DNA of 64,000 nucleotides. Source: Mesostigma viride. Lineage: Eukaryota > Streptophyta > Mesostigmatophyceae > Mesostigmatales > Mesostigmataceae. The DNA lies in assembly GCA_009746045.1 (NCBI GenBank), contig RPFO01000076.1, positions 3,641,420 to 3,705,419 of the forward strand, in the 5' to 3' direction. Both the position numbers and the translations under genes were made by a program. Under the pieces are notes generated by a model. That model saw nothing but the letters and a program-made list of their open reading frames with translations. It was not told the DNA's origin and ran no database searches. The stretch's first letter is position 1; each line of letters starts with the position of its first letter. Positions 12,812-24,039 of the stretch are shown one piece after another.

Positions 12812-13538
12812 TCAGCAGCACCAAGGTAGAAACCTCCAGGTATATACTATTGGTCTGGTACACGAAGACGTGCATGCAGAACATGACCCACGTGTCTTAA
12901 TCATACCAGGAATCAAGCCCTAGGTGAACCACTCCATATGTCGAGGGTACAACACAGAAGTCACTCTCCATGTGCCATCCAAGCTCAGATCCCCTCAACC
13001 ATCCTCAGAAACTGGTCACCAAAATCTGGATGTCATCTCAGCTTAGTCCAACCAAACTCCCACCAGAGTCCATCCCACTCAACTCAGATCCCCGTCGGAT
13101 TCAATGAGTCCACATGAATCCAAGAAGGAGTAAACAGGATCAAGGCACCTAAGCCAAACAAGGCGAGGCCACTCCATGTTCTGGGACACCACCCTCCCTC
13201 AGCTAGAGTCCACGGGTGAAAGACAAGCCTGACATTCCCAGGGATAACGGGTCATCCACAGGGATCCATGCCATGAATACTGACAACTCTCCCTGCTTGA
13301 TCAGGGCAGGAAGCAAAGTGTCATGTAGCAAGGCTAACCCTCTATACAGCCAACCCCCCATAACTAACTGGGCTGCCAGGGTCCAAGGCTCATCAAAGCT
13401 AGTCACCACAGCACACCCAAAGATTCCAGCCCTTCTCAAGGGAAGAGGTAGTCAGGGACAGATGCTGTATCACCACAACAGAGTGGCAGGTAACCGAGCC
13501 ATAATAAATCCCCAATCCATCCCAACTGGGGACCTCCC

Positions 13539-13835
13539 TCAGATCACCAACAGGTCATAGCAGGCTAACACAGGGGCTGGCGTGAGCTTCTGCTGCAGCA
13601 AGTCCAAGGCCTGCTGACACCCGTCAGTCCACGCAAACTGGAACGAGGAAACGTCAACAGCGCCCCAGGTGGAAGTGCAGTCACCAAGAGGCAGGAGCAA
13701 TCCAGCAGGAAGACGTCGCCAACAGGGTCGCCTCAGGAAGAGCAAGGGTATCTCAGAAGTACACCCATGATGAAGAGAGGCCGTGGACAGGGTTGTCACC
13801 AGTGGGTACCCGTCAGCAGGTTGGGGAGGTGCCAC
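13539..13835 (-). pseudogene. Gypsy-type RT/RNase H junction fragment
   Basis: The motif FAWTDGCQQALDLLQQKL followed by APVLACYD matches the hallmark at the end of Ty3/gypsy reverse transcriptase, just before RNase H (F-x-W-x2-x-C-x2-A-F-x2-L-K, then P-V-L). The RT catalytic region and the RNase H core are not recognisable around it because of frameshifts and stops. It is the only clear retroviral-type coding signal in the nested element and suggests a gypsy ancestry. Confidence 0.55.
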
Positions 13836-16800
13836 AAGGCACAGCCAAAATAGCCCACCGATGGCCAGCGAAACCAGGATACCACATAGTCAGGGATCTA
13901 TGAGGTGAGTCCGACAGGATGAACTGAAATCCCAGGGTGAATCCACGCTATGATCCTCACAGATCTCCTCCCCACCAGAACAAAATTCCCCCCCTCCAGC
14001 CGCACCAAAGGAGTGAGAGTGAGGTAAAGCCACATCTCCTTAGTAGCTAGTACACTCAAACCCATAGCCAGTGGCCTATGATAATCACAAGGCACACTAT
14101 TTCTCCATAAGATGCCTGGGAAAACCATCCACAGCCTTGAGAGGGATAGCAGAAGATCAGTAATGCCTCACCAGCATTATGAACGGTATGCCCCAACTTG
14201 TAAATCGTAGCACACGCTACCCCCATGCAAGGGTTAGGTGCAGCCCAATCCCCTGCACGCCCTGCTCCCCACACAAATCCCCCTCAGCATAACTGGTAAA
14301 CTGGAGACTACCAGCATGCCTAATAATTCCACCCCTCTGCGTAGAATAAGCTGTAATAATCCTGGTATCAGCTTCCCAAGATTGACAGCATGACCTAGCA
14401 GGAACAAACGCCATGGGATACGCGTGAAGACAGAGGCCCAGCCAACCAGAGAAGGGTGGGGGAGGCAAGTCTCTCAGCCCACTAAACCACTGGTGGCCTG
14501 CAGGGTCGCTCTATTAAGACGTCCTATGCACCTCATGACTAAAGATGGGGTGGGAACTACAGCAAAGTGTCCAAGATAGAGTTGCATACAAGGCAGCTTG
14601 AGAGCAGACTGAAAGCAATCACCAATCAGCCAACTGATGTGCCCAAGCTTGGCAGGGCCCCAGCAACAACATCACTCCCCGCAACCATCCAGGTGGCACT
14701 ACCATGCAAGGTAATGTGGGCATTAGGATCGAAGGAGCCCAAGACAAGGTTGCACAAGTAGGGCAGCGTAAGGGTATGCTGGATGAGGCCATCAGTCATC
14801 AAACAGATACACCCTCAGCTTGGCAGGGCCCTAGCAAGTAGACTGAACCATGTCCCCCTAGTCAAAGCATGGAAAGTAGTATCCACGTCCGTGGACCACG
14901 TAGACTGCCAAATGGTATTAATGTCAGTGTACCACGGATACTGATGCACATGAGGCAGGTTGTAAGGGTGATAGAGGGCTGAATGGGTCCCCCAACTAAC
15001 CCACACCTCTAAGCTCATGTGAGCCCCCGCCCAGCACCAAGTAGTCCAACGCCTCAATTAAGAGTCAACGGAGTGGGCACCATTGTCATCACTGTCATGC
15101 CAAAGATTCCAGCCGGCCCCACAGTTGTAGCTCCGTTGATCCCGCCCATCATCCAACCCACAAGGACATCCTACCCACGCAAACATGATGCCAGACCCCC
15201 CGTGCAAGCAGTCCCATTCATACAACCATCATGCTGTGCAAGCAATCAGCTCAAGGGCGGATGGTGTACTATCAAGACAACAAGCCATCCTGGCACCATG
15301 CAAGCAAGGATAAGTCCATAGCAGGGCAAAGCAAGGGTAGGAGGTTACTCATCTGCACAAGGCTGGCTTGATGTCCACCAGCAGGCAGGACCCAACACAG
15401 CGTCAGGAGCAGGCACCAGCATTACAGATACGCGTCACTTGGGCGTCCCCAAGTCACCAGAGTCGCCAGTGGCCACCATGCAGTGCTTGATGAAGTCTCC
15501 ACCATTGAGTGCTTGCAGTCGCCACCATGAGTGCTTGCAGTCATCACCAACAGCACTAGTCCACCACCAGGATACTCTCCAACGTCGCCCCCATGTGCCA
15601 TGCCCGCCATAGACAAGTCACCAATCCCCCACTGACCTCAAGCCCCCAATAGGCTACTGCCACAACGCCCAATCAGCGTCACCCCCACATGTGGGTATCC
15701 AACACAGCTATTGCCTGACTGGACAACCAAGACTAGCTGCTTGCGCCGGTCACGCTGTGGAAAAGTGACTAAGCTGCTTGAAGGAGGCCTGGAACGGACA
15801 CCAATGAGCTTGGCTCCGGAAGCTGCTTGGAAGAAGGACCACATGCTGTCAACTGCCCTGACTGAACGTCAATCAGGCTGCAGGAAGGAGCCAGCACTCT
15901 TCACTATGGCACTCAGAAAAACTGCCTAGTAGGCAAGCCACAGACTGCCAACCTGTTAAGATAGCAGACTCGAACAGGGCTACTACCAAGTGCCAGGTAG
16001 CCAGAACTCCTAAGCCGGAGGAGCACAAGGGCCTGAGGTGGTCCAACAGCCAGCAGAACTGCCCAAAAGTCGAAAAAATGGGCCTAAAAACGCCTTGACC
16101 AGTGTCAAAAATTCTGATCTGAGAACTATATCAGATATATTCACAGATAAGAACTATGACAGCAGCCCTGGTGTCCATACTTGCTGTCCTAGTGCACCTC
16201 CTAGGCCCAACAGGGACCATCTGCCAACAAGCAGTGGTAACCATCATGTCCTGGGAGAAGTAAATGCGTGGTCACAATGGTCTGGCGCAGGTAAGGGCCC
16301 CAACTGGCAAGTGACCCACACCCCACTTGTAAAGGGACGTTGTCAAGCAAGTGGTCCACCCCCTCTGGGAACATGTGTCAAAGGACACCGTCTAGCCAGT
16401 GGGCAACCCATGCAAGAGACACCTGGCAACTCGTGGGTGCACGTGTGATACCCTCTAGGGGACAACCCACTGCAGGTATCCCGATGTCCCCTGATGTGGT
16501 GGCATCTACCATGCCATATGCCTCCATGATAGCATCTGGCAACCCTTTGGCAGACCTGGGATATCCACTCCCCCGCAGAAATTTTCTCAGGGTAACTAGA
16601 CACAGCTGTCCAAGTATGATAGTGGAAACCCCGTAAATGCTGTTGTTCTGCCCTGGCATGTGTGATGCCGTCTGGAAATTACATTGCAGACATCCAGGAT
16701 GTCCACTCCCCCGCAAAAAATTGCTCAGGGTAACCAGACGTAGCTGCCACCAATCTGGACAACTCCTAGGGAGCTCGCCCTGCCCATAGTACCATGATGC

Positions 16801-17658
16801 TAGTGGGAACAACACAGATGTCGTTGTTCTCCTCCCCACCAAGATCAAACCACCATACACGTGGGAGGAACCAAAGCTCAACCTAGAACGCCTCCACTAT
16901 CATGATGCCCAACAAGAAAATGAAGAGTTTCCCCCACATCTGAAACAAATGTTTGGCCACGCGTGAATTAAGGACGTGCCACAGTCCCTAAACAGCAAGG
17001 GTAGGCTGCCCATGCACGGAAGAAAAGGATCCTGAAAGATTTTCAAGTGAGTGCAAAAGGAACCTTGCATAAAAGGGCAGCCATTAATCCCTACTGTCCG
17101 CTCATCCGGAGCCACCCTCAAAAGACACGAGGTGTAACCTGAGCCACACCGTAAAAATGTCGTCAAAGAAAAGCAGCACCGGGAAAAAAACAACCTTAGA
17201 CGGCGACGTCGTCAGGCGGTCGCGGTGGTGGTCGTGCGTGCAGCCGCAACCCGGAAACCGGGTGATAGGTGCCGTCGGCAGCAACAGTGCGTCGGCTCAG
17301 CCATAACCCGTAGCGCCATGTCAGCCTGGCCGAAAACAGAGCCTGCAGGGAAAAAAGACAGCTCCTAGCAGGATTCTGGAGCCGGACCTGCTGAGCTACT
17401 GGCCCAACACTCCGCATTGCCCTGCTCGAAACGTAGCAACACTTGCGTAATGCCGATATATAAAGATGTTTGGAGCTAGGCGGAGACTGCGGCGTCAGCA
17501 GCCACGACAGACAGGGCGGTGGTCGGACTTCAGCACGATGCGGCCAGCCAGCCGAAAGCCCGTAAGTAAGGACGCTTGTCAATGAAATATTGCACGAATT
17601 TAAAGAAAGGGACGGTGACTTAGTGGTGCGTTAATAATGGCTTATGCAACACCCTTTT
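13836..17658. other. Decayed interior of the nested LTR element
   Basis: About 3.8 kb with only short frames and imperfect short repeats (for example CACCA/TGCTTG-type repeats at 15420-15600). No domain recognised. Confidence 0.5.
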
Positions 17659-17892
17659 CTAGGGAGAGGTGAAGGAGAAGAAGTTCGCCCACACCTGGTT
17701 CCGTAAGGATGAAGGTGATTGTGTAACCCGCCTCACTTCAGTCATAGAAGTACGATTGAAATTGAGTTGACGCCGTGGAGTATGAGTAGTTGTCTCAGCA
17801 CCTTCCCTAGCAATGGGTTCCAGAGATGATGACGGATCTCCCAAACCTTGATTAGTAGGGGGTAAAGGTGATTGTGTCTTCGAACTACTCAT
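17659..17892 (-). CDS. Possible gag start of the nested element
   Basis: A 77-codon frame beginning MSSSKTQSPLPP lies about 210 bp inside the PBS on the minus strand, where gag should begin. It is Ser/Thr/Pro-rich and ends without a capsid-like region. The assignment rests on position only. Confidence 0.3.
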   Translation of the reverse strand: MSSSKTQSPLPPTNQGLGDPSSSLEPIAREGAETTTHTPRRQLNFNRTSMTEVRRVTQSPSSLRNQVWANFFSFTSP

Positions 17893-18102
17893 ACTTCCAC
17901 ATGGAGTCGCGATCGTCTGCCTAGTAGAGACAACGGTTACGGCTGACTTCTAGTGTTACAGAGCAAGACAGTCACATCAGGATGTGTCTCAGTCTGTAAC
18001 ACCGTAAGTTTTCCGCAACTCTATGAATCTTCTCGGATGACAGACATCTGATCAACGTTGTACTACCCGGAAGGTTGCGACTTCAAGAGAAACACCAAGG
18101 TA

Positions 18103-18119
18103 GAGATCCCCGATACCAA
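18103..18119 (-). other. Primer-binding site of the nested element
   Basis: On the minus strand TTGGTATCGGGGATCTC follows the LTR end. TGGTATC fits initiator-Met tRNA, as in the outer copia element. Confidence 0.75.
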
Positions 18120-18899
18120 TGTAACGACTAAAAATGATCATCAGCATCATCCACAGTCCAATATGAAAGATCTTTTTACCTGGGTTGCCTTCTTGAGTTG
18201 CAGAACTTCAAGTATCCGAGCAACGTTGAGATGGAAATTCCACAGCACGTGATTTAGGGAATCACACCCCTTGTAGACACAAAGACAAGCTCGTGTGTAG
18301 ACGACCTCTGTGGAACTGAAGGACGTCTATAGCCAAGGGGCTCTTATGGATGGACAACAAAGCCAAGCTTTATTATACCATGGTGAATCAAAACCAACGT
18401 AAACAACAATGGCGACCCCACGTCCTTGATATCGACGTGCTTGTCGAACTTGCTCCAACCTTAGCCTGAAGAGAACCAATCAGAACCATGGGATTCTATA
18501 CAAGATCTTCGTATCCATCCTAGTCACACAAAACAGAACAACACCACACACAGCCTGGCAGAATCTTTCCATGAGATCCTAAATCTGTCGTAAGCACTGA
18601 AGTCCCAAAGGAGCATTTAAGACTCAATAGTACCAACTAACAAACTACAACCCCACGTGGATCAGGCCACGACCAATGAGGGCTCCTATCAGTAGTATCA
18701 GCCAACAAACTACAACCCTACGTGGATCAGGCCACGACCAATGAGGGTTCCTATCAGTTGGTTAACAAAGTATCAGCTCCAAGTACCGTCGTCTTAGAAA
18801 CCTCATAACTTTCTCAATACTGATCCAAAAGTCCTCAAATAAAAGCCAAACATTCACAAAACAAAGGATGTAACAACAAAGTCATTTTTGCTTGTTACA
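18120..18899 (-). repeat. 5' LTR of the nested element (minus-strand sense)
   Basis: The partner of 10859-11639. Differences include TTTTATGGATT versus TCTTATGGAT, and one G/A. Confidence 0.95.
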
Positions 18900-18904
18900 C
18901 CAGC

Positions 18905-19790
18905 AACCAGGCAGGGGCGGATTCGGTAATAGCTGCTGCAACGATTGAGGAAATATTGGCGATGGCTACTGTCCCTCTAGTGACACATATGGCGCCTATG
19001 GTTGGACCTCCTCTTCTCAACGTCTTGCTTCTCCTAAGTGGGCCCGTTTTTGCCCAAATTACGCTGCTATTCGTGATGTGGTCGAGGATGTATATGCCAC
19101 TAGTGTCGACCTGGACGTCCCTAAGTCTTGGCAACAAGCTCGTTCTCTTCCTGCGTGGCAGTCCGCCATGGATAGCGAGATGGCTTCTATTCGTTCTCAC
19201 AAGGTTTTTTCTTTGGTGAGTAGGTCATCTCTTCCTCGTGGCACTTCGGCCATTCCTTCCCGTTGGGTGTATGCACGTAAGTCGGATGGAGGTGAGAAAG
19301 CACGTTTTGTATGCAAGGGCGATGCCCAGCGTGAGGGTGTTGATTTTCAGGACATCTTTAGCCCCACTGTTCGTTCCTCCACAGTGCGTTTGGCTCTTGC
19401 TTTTGCAGTCACGCATGGCTATACTCTGCATCAATTAGACGTCCGCACTGCGTTCTTGTATGCTCCTTTAGAGGAGGATGTCTATGTACGTCCACCCCTG
19501 GGCTATGAGGAGTATGACGCCTCTGGCGAGCTTCTTGTATGGAAGCTTCATCGCAGCCTGTATGGCACACGTCAGGCTCCGCGCAATTGGCATCGCACCT
19601 TCCGTTCTCATCTCGTGTCGGATGGTGCAGTGCCTAGCGCTACAGACACATGTCTTTACCTTTACCCCAGTGCTAGGGGCTTTGTGTTTGTACATGTTGA
19701 TGACATGATCGTTGCCAGCCCCTCTGCCCCTTGGGTAGCCGCCTAGGTTTCCCGCCTTGGTACACGTTTTCAGCTGTCCGAATGGGCCGG
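18905..19790 (+). pseudogene. Ty1/copia pol, 3' half: reverse transcriptase (truncated)
   Basis: Continues the copia element after the nested insertion. From about 19078 a frame of 222 codons carries copia RT motifs in order: PKSWQQARSLPAWQSAM, SRWVYARKSDGGEKARFVCKG, TLHQLDVRTAFLYAPLEEDV, LHRSLYGTRQAPRNWH and the catalytic FVHVDDMIV. In that last motif the usual Tyr of YVDDM is His. A frameshift lies between the linker and RT (about 18935-18990). An in-frame stop at 19744 is followed by a few more homologous codons (FQLSEW) before the match ends at about 19785. RNase H and the 3' LTR are missing, cut off by the GC-rich block that follows. Confidence 0.92.
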
Positions 19791-21330
19791 CCCGTAGTGG
19801 GCGGGCGCCGCGTCCCACCCCAGCTCCCAGCTCGGCAGTCGGGCGATCTCATCGGCAGAGAGAAGATGGCGGCGCGGACCAGCAGGGTGCCAGACATGGG
19901 GGATGCCCGCAAGCTCGAGCACATCGTGCAAGATGGCGGGCACGGCCGCACCCGCGCTCAGCTCAAGAACACGCCCCCCCCCGCATTGTACAGAACCAGG
20001 TCGCCGGCGTGCACGGTGACAGGAGCCCCGAAGTCAACGCGCAGGCGGGCGGCTTGCGCTGGGGTGACCGGGCCGTAGTCAAGCGCCCGTGGGCCTGCGC
20101 AACAAGGCCGGCCGAGCCGGGCCCGGCAGAGGCAAGAAACGTGTGCAGCTGAGGGCGATCGAGCAAGGCGTGGTCGGTGGCCCCCCAGCGAGATATGTCG
20201 CACGGGCGGCCGGCTGGGCCTGCACGGCAAGCCCTGTAGCAAAGAGCACCACTGCCTGCGCCACTTGAGCGTCCAGATTCAGGAGCCATAATTCTTGGCG
20301 CACCGCGGGCAGGTGCCAAGGCAGGCGGCCGCCGGCATGGTAGTCCTCGAGGACAAACCCCCAAAGCGTGGAGGCAAGGACAGGGGGGGAGGCTGCCTGC
20401 AGCATGTGCCGGACACGAACCACAAGGGCACTAAATTCAGGGGGCCGTGGGAGCGTAGGAAACGCCGCGTGCAAGCCGACAGCGTCCAACAGCAAGGGGC
20501 AATACAGCCAAGAGAACGTGGCGTGCCGGAGCGCGCTGACGCCCGCAATGTTGGTGGGGGGCCAAACGGAGAAGTCGTGGGACCCAATTAAGCCCGGCCG
20601 ACTAGGGGCCCACCACAGGAGTCGCCGCAAGGTGTCCCACAGCCTCAGGGAGGAGAGCCGCCAGGGACCCCTCAAGCACAGGAGGACGCAGGTCAGTGGC
20701 CACCGCCGTGCTGGCCGGAGGTGGTTCCCCAGAGCTAGGCGGGGCAGGGCCAGGGGACCCCGCGGAGGGGCCGGACGTGACGGCGCGGGGAGAGCGGGAG
20801 CACGGTGTGGAACCCTCCACGAGGTCCGCAAGGCCCAGGAGAGGGTCCAGCGAGGGGCTGCGGGAGGGGGCGCGGGCCGAATGGGATCCCGGGGTCGACA
20901 CGGCCGCGCGTCGGGAGCCTAGGGACGGCCGAGGCGGGGCCACGCAATGAAGGCACGCCCAAGGACCCGGGGGAGGCAGCCGGAAGAGGGGCGGGACCAA
21001 GCAGCGCGTGTGCCAGCCGCATTGGCACGAATCACACACAAGGAGACGGGGGGCATCCTCACCACTGTGGCAGACCTCGCACACAAGCGAGAGTGGCACA
21101 GGGGCGCCACGACCGCCGTCGTCCAGGTCGCCCATCTCCTGCAGGTGCGCCGCGATGCGTAAGGACCGACGCGGCGCAGGGGCGCCACTAGGCAGCGCAT
21201 CCCGCGCCCGGGAGGTGCGGTGTCGTGAAGGAGGCATGGGGGAGGTGCGTAAAACAACGGAACCGGAAGCGCAGGGGGGAGAGCGAGATGCGGACGCGGG
21301 GGGTTTGGGGGGCGTGCCCCCCAAGCGGGG
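19791..21330 (-). pseudogene. GC-rich block with a PHD-finger reading frame
   Basis: On the minus strand a 240-codon frame (21324-20602) encodes a basic leader (RRSLRIAAHLQEM), then a clear PHD zinc finger: CEVC, CDSC, HTRC, CLHC, the C4HC3 pattern, at about residues 82-128. A Pro/Ser-rich stretch follows. Homology-like sequence (Trp/Leu-rich, DTLRRLLWWAPSRPGL) continues in an overlapping frame (20831-20079), then in a third frame ending with HAGDLVLYNAGG (near 19960), so the gene is frameshifted. Base composition is much richer in GC than the copia sequence it interrupts. PHD fingers occur in several algal transposon proteins, so a mobile-element fragment is more likely than a host chromatin gene. 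The family is not identified. Confidence 0.6.
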
Positions 21331-21373
21331 GGTTTGGGGGGCGGCAGCCCCCCAACGCGGGACGGCCGCGGCA

Positions 21374-22140
21374 CCGCGGCACCTCGGCGCAGGTTTTTTC
21401 AGCTGTGCACATGCATGGAGAAAAAAACGTGTCTCAATCCAGGAACCCCCGTCGGTTCATCATGTCAGCCTAGAAAACTGGAGCGGTGGAGCCAAAACTA
21501 ACGGGAAAGCCGCATTCAAATTCGCCTAGCCCACAGGTCACAATTGGCCGACAGGTAGATGCAGCCCCGGCCGGGCGTGTCGCAGACAGTAATCACTAGC
21601 TACCGTAGGCCGCGGTGCCGCACCTCGGCGCAGTTTTTTTCAGCTGTGCATGGAGAAAAAAACGTGTCTCAATCCAGGAACCCCCGTCGGTTCATCATGT
21701 CAGCCTAGAAAACTGGAGCGGTGGAGCCACAACTAACGGGAAATCCGCATTCAAATTCGCCTAGCCCACGGGTCACAAGTGGCCGACAGGTAGATGCAGC
21801 CAGCCCCGGCCGGGCGTGTCGCAGACAGTAATCACTACCGTAGGCCGCGGTGCCGCACCTCGGCGCAGGTTTTTTCAGCTGTGCATGGAGAAAAAAACGT
21901 GTCTCAATCCAGGAACCCCCGTCGGTTCATCATGTCAGCCTAGAAAACTGGAGCGATGGAGCCACAACTAACGGGAAATCCGCATTCAAATTCGCCTAGC
22001 CCACGGGTCACAAGTGGCCGACAGGTAGATGCAGCCAGCCCCGGGCGTGTCGCAGACAGTAATCACTACCGTAGGCCGCGGTGCCGCACCTCGGCGCAGT
22101 TTTTTTCAGCTGTGCATGGAGAAAAAAACGTATCTCAATC
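21374..22140. repeat. Tandem satellite, unit about 231-241 bp, 3.3 copies
   Basis: Units start with CACCTCGGCGCAG at 21380, 21621, 21856 and 22087. Each contains CAGCTGTGCATGGAG between T- and A-runs and a GCGTGTCGCAGACAG motif. The last copy is cut after about 55 bp. It directly abuts the PHD block and may be its 5' region. Confidence 0.93.
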
Positions 22141-22149
22141 CAGTCATGC

Positions 22150-22320
22150 ATGTATGTAGTAAGGTTGTGATATACCAACCCGAAGGGCAACTCATGAACA
22201 TGCTTGGCCCCCAAGGACAGCCATTGGATATGGGTAGGTTGGATGGCATCTGATTTGCAAAATTGTGAAGTTACAGCCGATTTATTATCGGCAGGATCTC
22301 GACCCATTTAGGGGTTAGCC
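22150..22320 (-). repeat. Dispersed repeat with conserved frame, copy 1
   Basis: The minus-strand frame from 22307 starts MGRDPADNKSAVTSQFC and includes KHVHELPFG. It matches the + strand at 45323 (MGRNTADASAVTS..., KHVHDLPFG) at DNA and protein level, with an in-frame length difference. Function unknown. Confidence 0.75.
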
Positions 22321-22395
22321 AAGCTCTGCCTATAATGGGACTCCCCATGGATGTTGCATTAAGAACTTAGCCAAGCTATGCCTATAATGAGACTG
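22318..22395. repeat. Dispersed repeat AGCCAAGCTCTGCCTATAAT family
   Basis: Related copies lie at 22940-23035 and 23427-23500. They contain GGGACTCCCCATGGAT and GCAGAGAGTCACTCTCTG. They accompany the ORF1-only elements and probably belong to their 3' regions. Confidence 0.65.
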
Positions 22396-22404
22396 TGGCA
22401 TGCC

Positions 22405-23292
22405 TCTGGCGCAGCCACAATGTCATAGTCAAGCACTTCGACCAGCCGGTACTGATGAGACCTCGGAGACGCTTCTCATGGCGTTTAGGTGCGACATTCT
22501 TGCCCCCATGCAACTCACTGGTGAGCTGCGGATGTCGGCTGTCCGCCTTCCCGCGCGGGGTAAGGCTGGCCCGGCCCCCGTGCTCCTCACCTCTAAGTAC
22601 ATGGCGGATAAGCTGTCGTTCCTTAAATGCCGCAAGAAGCTCTCGCGGACTCGCTACACGCTGGACGACGACTTGACCTTGGCACAGCAACAACGACGTG
22701 GCGAGCTATGGCCGACCTACCTTCAGCTCCGACAGATCGAGCGCAGGGGGTAAACCGGTATACTGGGGGGGGGTAGTCATCCACGTCGACCACAAGCCCT
22801 GGCAGGCACCTCCTGCCACCCCAGCAACCTCAGTCTAGGGCGTATATAACAGTAGTGTAGACTAGTCAGGCTTAGCCTAGCATGTGGCCTACGCGCATGT
22901 GCGCCCATAATGGCCTCCCATGGATGATGCCTTCAGCATTTAGCCAAGCTCTGCCTATAATGGGACTCCCCATGGATGTTGCAGTAAGAACTTAGCCAAA
23001 CTCTGCCTATGCAGAGAGTCACTCTCTGCTGAGAAGCCATGCCCTATCCATTGTATAGCCATGATGATCTTCCACCCCATGGCAGGCGCCCCTTGCGCTT
23101 TGAGAGATCATGGTGGTGCAGGTGCCCTTGGTGTGCACCTAGAGCAGGTGTAAATGCATCGCTACCCTTGCAGGAAGTAGCCCAGAATGTATTAATAGCC
23201 ATATGCCCCTTCTCAGGGATATGTGCTGCATGTACTCCCAACGGAGTTATGTTCCTAATTAATTAATTAATTAATTAAATTAATTAATTAAT
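22405..23292 (+). mobile_element. ORF1-only non-LTR element, 5'-truncated copy A
   Basis: The coding remnant (22405-22760) matches the C-terminal half of the ORF1 in the copies at 26646 and 55590: V-I-V-K-H-F-D, then RLPARGKAGPAPVLLTSKY and FLKCRKKLSRTRYTLDDDLT, in shifted frames. The 3' region ends in hairpin ACTCCCAACGGAGT (23234-23247) and (TTAA)n to 23292. No reverse transcriptase. Confidence 0.8.
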
Positions 23293-23430
23293 GCCTCTGG
23301 CATGAAGGAGAAAGGGGGTATCTGCCCTTTCTTCCTGTTGTGCACATACAGGGATTAAAAGCACTGCGGTGCTCCGTGACTCCCCAACGGGAGCACTGAC
23401 ATTAATTAATTAATTAATTAACTAATAATG
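23293..23430 (+). mobile_element. Short tail-only element ending in (TTAA)n
   Basis: About 110 bp lacking any ORF. It ends with a stem CTCCC-CAAC-GGGAG (23380-23393) and a TTAA run, the same architecture as the ORF1-only tails, so it resembles a SINE-like derivative. Confidence 0.55.
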
Positions 23431-23534
23431 GGACTCCCCATGGATTCTGCATTAAGAATTTAGCCAAGCTCTGCCTATGCAGAGAGTCACTCTCTGAATT
23501 GATGAGTCTGAAGCCATGCCCTAGCTTTTGTATA

Positions 23535-24020
23535 CCGTAGTGGCTGAAATCACATTGCGAATAAATAATTTTTCGAGGGTTTTTCTGCATGGTTTTGACA
23601 CTTTGCGGGGAAAGTTCAGCCCGGGTTAGGTAAACTTCGAGCCCCGGAGCTTGTTTATATTATGAGGGCACCTAGTTCAGTGTCTGACTTGGATCCTAAC
23701 CTATCAAGTACATAAATTACCCACCAAGCGCAGTTCCTATCTGACAATCAAGTGAGTACCAGTATGACATAAGGCCCTAATCAGTGCTAATAGGGCCCCT
23801 AATCAGTGCTACTTGAACGGGTTCTCAATCTGGCGCAACGCGGCGCGGCGCGGCAAGCGCGGCGCTCCACTTCATCTAGCTGCGCCGCGGCCTGCAGCCA
23901 GAAACAGGTGTAGCGCCTCCCGGTTTTCATACTTTACGGGGTAAATTGAAGTATTATTTTAGCACTTTTCGGGGGGTCATTCTAAAAGATTTATTCGCAA
24001 TGTGATTTCAGCCACTACGG
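23535..24020. mobile_element. MITE with perfect 32-bp TIRs, TA target duplication
   Basis: CCGTAGTGGCTGAAATCACA... at 23535-23566 is exactly repeated in reverse complement at 23989-24020, with TA on both outer sides. The length is 486 bp, there is no transposase, and a GC-rich core lies around 23840-23900. TA duplication and short size fit a Tc1/mariner-type (Stowaway-like) MITE. It interrupts the 3' region of a non-LTR element. Perfect TIRs suggest recent activity. Confidence 0.85.
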
Positions 24021-24039
24021 TAATCAATTAATTAATTAA

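Larger units (their letters stand above)
10859..18899 (-). mobile_element. LTR retrotransposon nested inside the copia pol gene
   Basis: An 8.0-kb insertion with LTRs of 781 and 780 bp that differ at only about three places, both with TGTAAC...GTTACA ends. CCAGC is duplicated on either side (10854-10858, 18900-18904). The PPT and PBS positions show that it reads on the minus strand. The interior is badly decayed. One segment looks like Ty3/gypsy RT-RNase H (13539-13835). Young LTRs around a coding-dead interior fit a non-autonomous element mobilised by proteins supplied in trans. Confidence 0.9.
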
